This document shows positions 62,301 through 64,000 of a stretch of 64,000 nucleotides of DNA, piece after piece. A model generated the notes under the pieces. It saw only the letters and a list, made by a program, of their open reading frames with translations. It ran no database searches and was not told the origin of the DNA. The stretch lies in NCBI GenBank assembly GCA_015698045.1, contig BLAL01000199.1:248001-312000 (forward strand), given 5' to 3'. The stretch's first letter is position 1. Every line of letters begins with the position of its first letter. The position numbers and the translations under genes were made by a program. Source of the stretch: Rhizophagus clarus (Eukaryota; Glomeromycota; Glomeromycetes; Glomerales; Glomeraceae).

Positions 62301-63497
62301 GTGTTATTAAAGTTATTGTGGATGGTTTAAGCGATACTTCAGGTATGAAATACCGTAAATATTAGCAATATAGAAAATTTATTTATTGTAACTATCATAT
62401 TTTTTTTTTTAAGATGGAATGATAGTTGGCTCATCTCGTTTGTTTGGAAGTTTATGTAAGCACATCTCTCCACAAGAAGCTATGCCTATCATCTCGTAAG
62501 TTATAGTAATTAAATGTTATCATTATCAAATATAAAATGTTTTTTTCTAAATAATTCTTTATTCAATTTAAGAACTCACATTCTAGCTGGAGGTTCTCCA
62601 TCGCAAAGTTCTCTTTTAGCAATCAATGCAATACTTGCAGAATCTTCAAGAATGTTCTATGATTTAGGAAATACACATGAAGTTGTAGATCTTATTGTAA
62701 AAGGATCAGCGAGTAATCTAGTAAATAAGAATTTCATACTTTTTTTTTGTTATTCCTAATCAATTGATGAATTTTCTAAGGAATTTTTTTTCCACTTAAA
62801 TATTATTATAGCCCAATATAGCCGATACAGCAACAATAGCGGCCGGTAAAATGTTGCTTATTGATTTATATCACGAAGAATCTACGGTCGCTTGCCTTGT
62901 TGAAGCACTGATAGTCAATATTCGGGAACCTGCAACACTATTAGGGGAGACAAAACGTTTGGCATTAACTGTCTTCCGAGCAGTTGGGAAAAAATTTCCA
63001 CAGGTATGTCTAACATTTATACCTACAGTTAATGATTTACGATTTTAATGTTACTGAAAAGGTTAAAATATCATTAGATCCTCGAACCCCATTTATCCAT
63101 AATCATACCGCCCATGATGGTGGATGTACGTGATCGAGTTGTTCCAGTAAAATTGGCAGCTGAACTAGCTTTAGTATATGTATTACAACTGCTAAAAGAC
63201 GAAACTATGTTACAGGTTTGTCAAATTCGGGTTATAAATAATTAATCGTTCACAGATTTTTATTTAATAATTTGTATTATTATTCAATTGTAGCAATATT
63301 TGACAACAGTTGATGCAATGACAGCAAAATCAATTACAGACTTTCATAAACGTGTCTTAACAAAATTAGTGACACAAGAACAACAAAAGATGGAGCAAAT
63401 TCAAGTGGGAGAAACAAATGATATGGATGAAGAAGAGCAGGAAATATGGGCTGTTGGCAATATTGGTACTTTTGCTTCGAATGTAGATCAAGAATAG
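53361..63497 (+). CDS. GCN1: translational activator Gcn1 (HEAT-repeat scaffold)
   Basis: Gcn1 binds ribosomes and, with Gcn20, passes the uncharged-tRNA signal to the eIF2alpha kinase Gcn2. Twenty-four exons are inferred and give 2697 residues (yeast 2672). Starts and ends: 53361-53517, 53612-53810, 53896-54118, 54213-54368, 54453-54521, 54598-54709, 54780-54977, 55242-55727, 55825-56011, 56093-56246, 56326-56515, 56591-56721, 56796-56979, 57058-58235, 58305-58529, 58616-59629, 59714-60548, 60626-61021, 61107-62342, 62414-62495, 62573-62720, 62812-63003, 63078-63215 and 63294-63497. HEAT repeats fill the chain. The most conserved part is the eEF3-like region ([50 protein letters not shown], and [17 protein letters not shown]). 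The C terminus is acidic. All exon phases agree, and the gene is complete in the window. Confidence 0.96.
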
Positions 63498-63690
63498 AAA
63501 AACATGTTTATATTATTTATTATCAATTAATTTAAAAGTTTCTTATATTACATGTTTGTCTTTCTGATTCACATCCCAATCATATTACATACATGCATGG
63601 TTAAAAAACAGGAACCCACATTGGGTAAAAACAAAATACTTTATATTTAATATAAACAATATACATGCGTACTCCAATTCATGTGCATAT
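63498..63690. other. convergent intergenic region
   Basis: A 193-bp gap between the GCN1 stop and the stop of the minus-strand partial gene. Nothing else is seen. Confidence 0.4.
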
Positions 63691-64000
63691 CTATGAACTT
63701 GAGACTTTGATTGATTCATGTTTTCCTTTGTTCTCTTGCGCTTTAGTTTTCCCTATAGTACTTTCGGTAGAAAAATTCATGTTGCCATCTTTACCATTTT
63801 CGGTTCGTAAAAATTCCGTATGGTTATTGCGCTTTCGACTTTCGAACAATAATATTAAGGCATCTATAAATGTAATACTCTGATCGATAAAAAAACGTTA
63901 GTTTAATAATAGATCTCAATAATCATTTACTAAACACTACCACAATTATCACAATTATGCACCTTGTAAATCAATTAATTTACATTTTTGTGATCTTCAT
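63691..64000 (-). CDS. 3' end of an unknown gene, cut by the window edge
   Basis: On the minus strand an open frame reads DALILLFESRKRNNHTEF, continues with NGKDGNMNF, and ends KGKHESIKVSSS at a TAG at 63691-63693. A TATAG acceptor at about 63864 and a donor at about 63962 would join it, in phase, to an upstream exon reading KCKLIDLQ that runs off the window. The tail is Lys/Ser-rich. I do not recognise the family, and the exon join is tentative. Confidence 0.35.

Overview
The window looks like nuclear DNA of a very AT-rich fungus, most likely an arbuscular mycorrhizal fungus of the Glomeromycotina (Rhizophagus-like). This is inferred from the fungal gene set (Pbs2-type MAPKK, Rua1_C-domain regulator, Crz1-like zinc finger, Elongator, Gcn1), the many short GT-AG introns of about 50-200 nt, the long poly(A)/poly(T) tracts, and decayed LINE-like elements between genes. 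No search could be run, so the species is not proven.

Layout. 1-8.9 kb is gene-free and repeat-rich: an ATTTCGAC satellite, a 159-bp inverted-repeat element, a decayed ORF1-type retroelement, a roughly 116-bp tandem array of about 12 units, and CCAATC/GATTGG-rich duplications. 8.9-17.5 kb holds three plus-strand genes: RAD23, a PBS2-like MAPKK, and a two-PHD-finger protein with a Rua1_C domain. 17.5-24.5 kb is a second repeat island: a second ORF1-type element on the minus strand, two inverted-repeat elements (one a reverse-orientation copy of the element at 1.6 kb), and a decayed LINE ORF2 with RNase H and zinc-knuckle remnants.

24.5-40.6 kb is compact and gene-rich: a PARP-RING-Deltex_C fusion (+), CDC5 (-), RAD52 (-), GET3 (-), a double-BTB protein (+), ELP5 (-) and PTPA (+). 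40.6-50.5 kb is mostly non-coding and surrounds a single C2H2 transcription factor at 44.1-45.6 kb. 50.5-63.5 kb holds an unrecognised 571-residue protein (-) and the complete 24-exon GCN1 gene (+), which diverge from a 186-bp gap. A partial minus-strand gene runs off the right edge.

The genes are mostly housekeeping: DNA repair and the ubiquitin-proteasome link (RAD23, RAD52), splicing (CDC5), tail-anchored protein insertion (GET3), tRNA wobble modification (ELP5), PP2A activation (PTPA), and osmotic and amino-acid stress signalling (PBS2, GCN1). They share no obvious pathway. The standout is the single-chain PARP-RING-DTC protein, which joins in one polypeptide activities that in vertebrates are split between PARP9 and DTX3L. 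Exon boundaries below were read by hand from GT-AG sites and reading frame; a base or two of error is possible at internal junctions.
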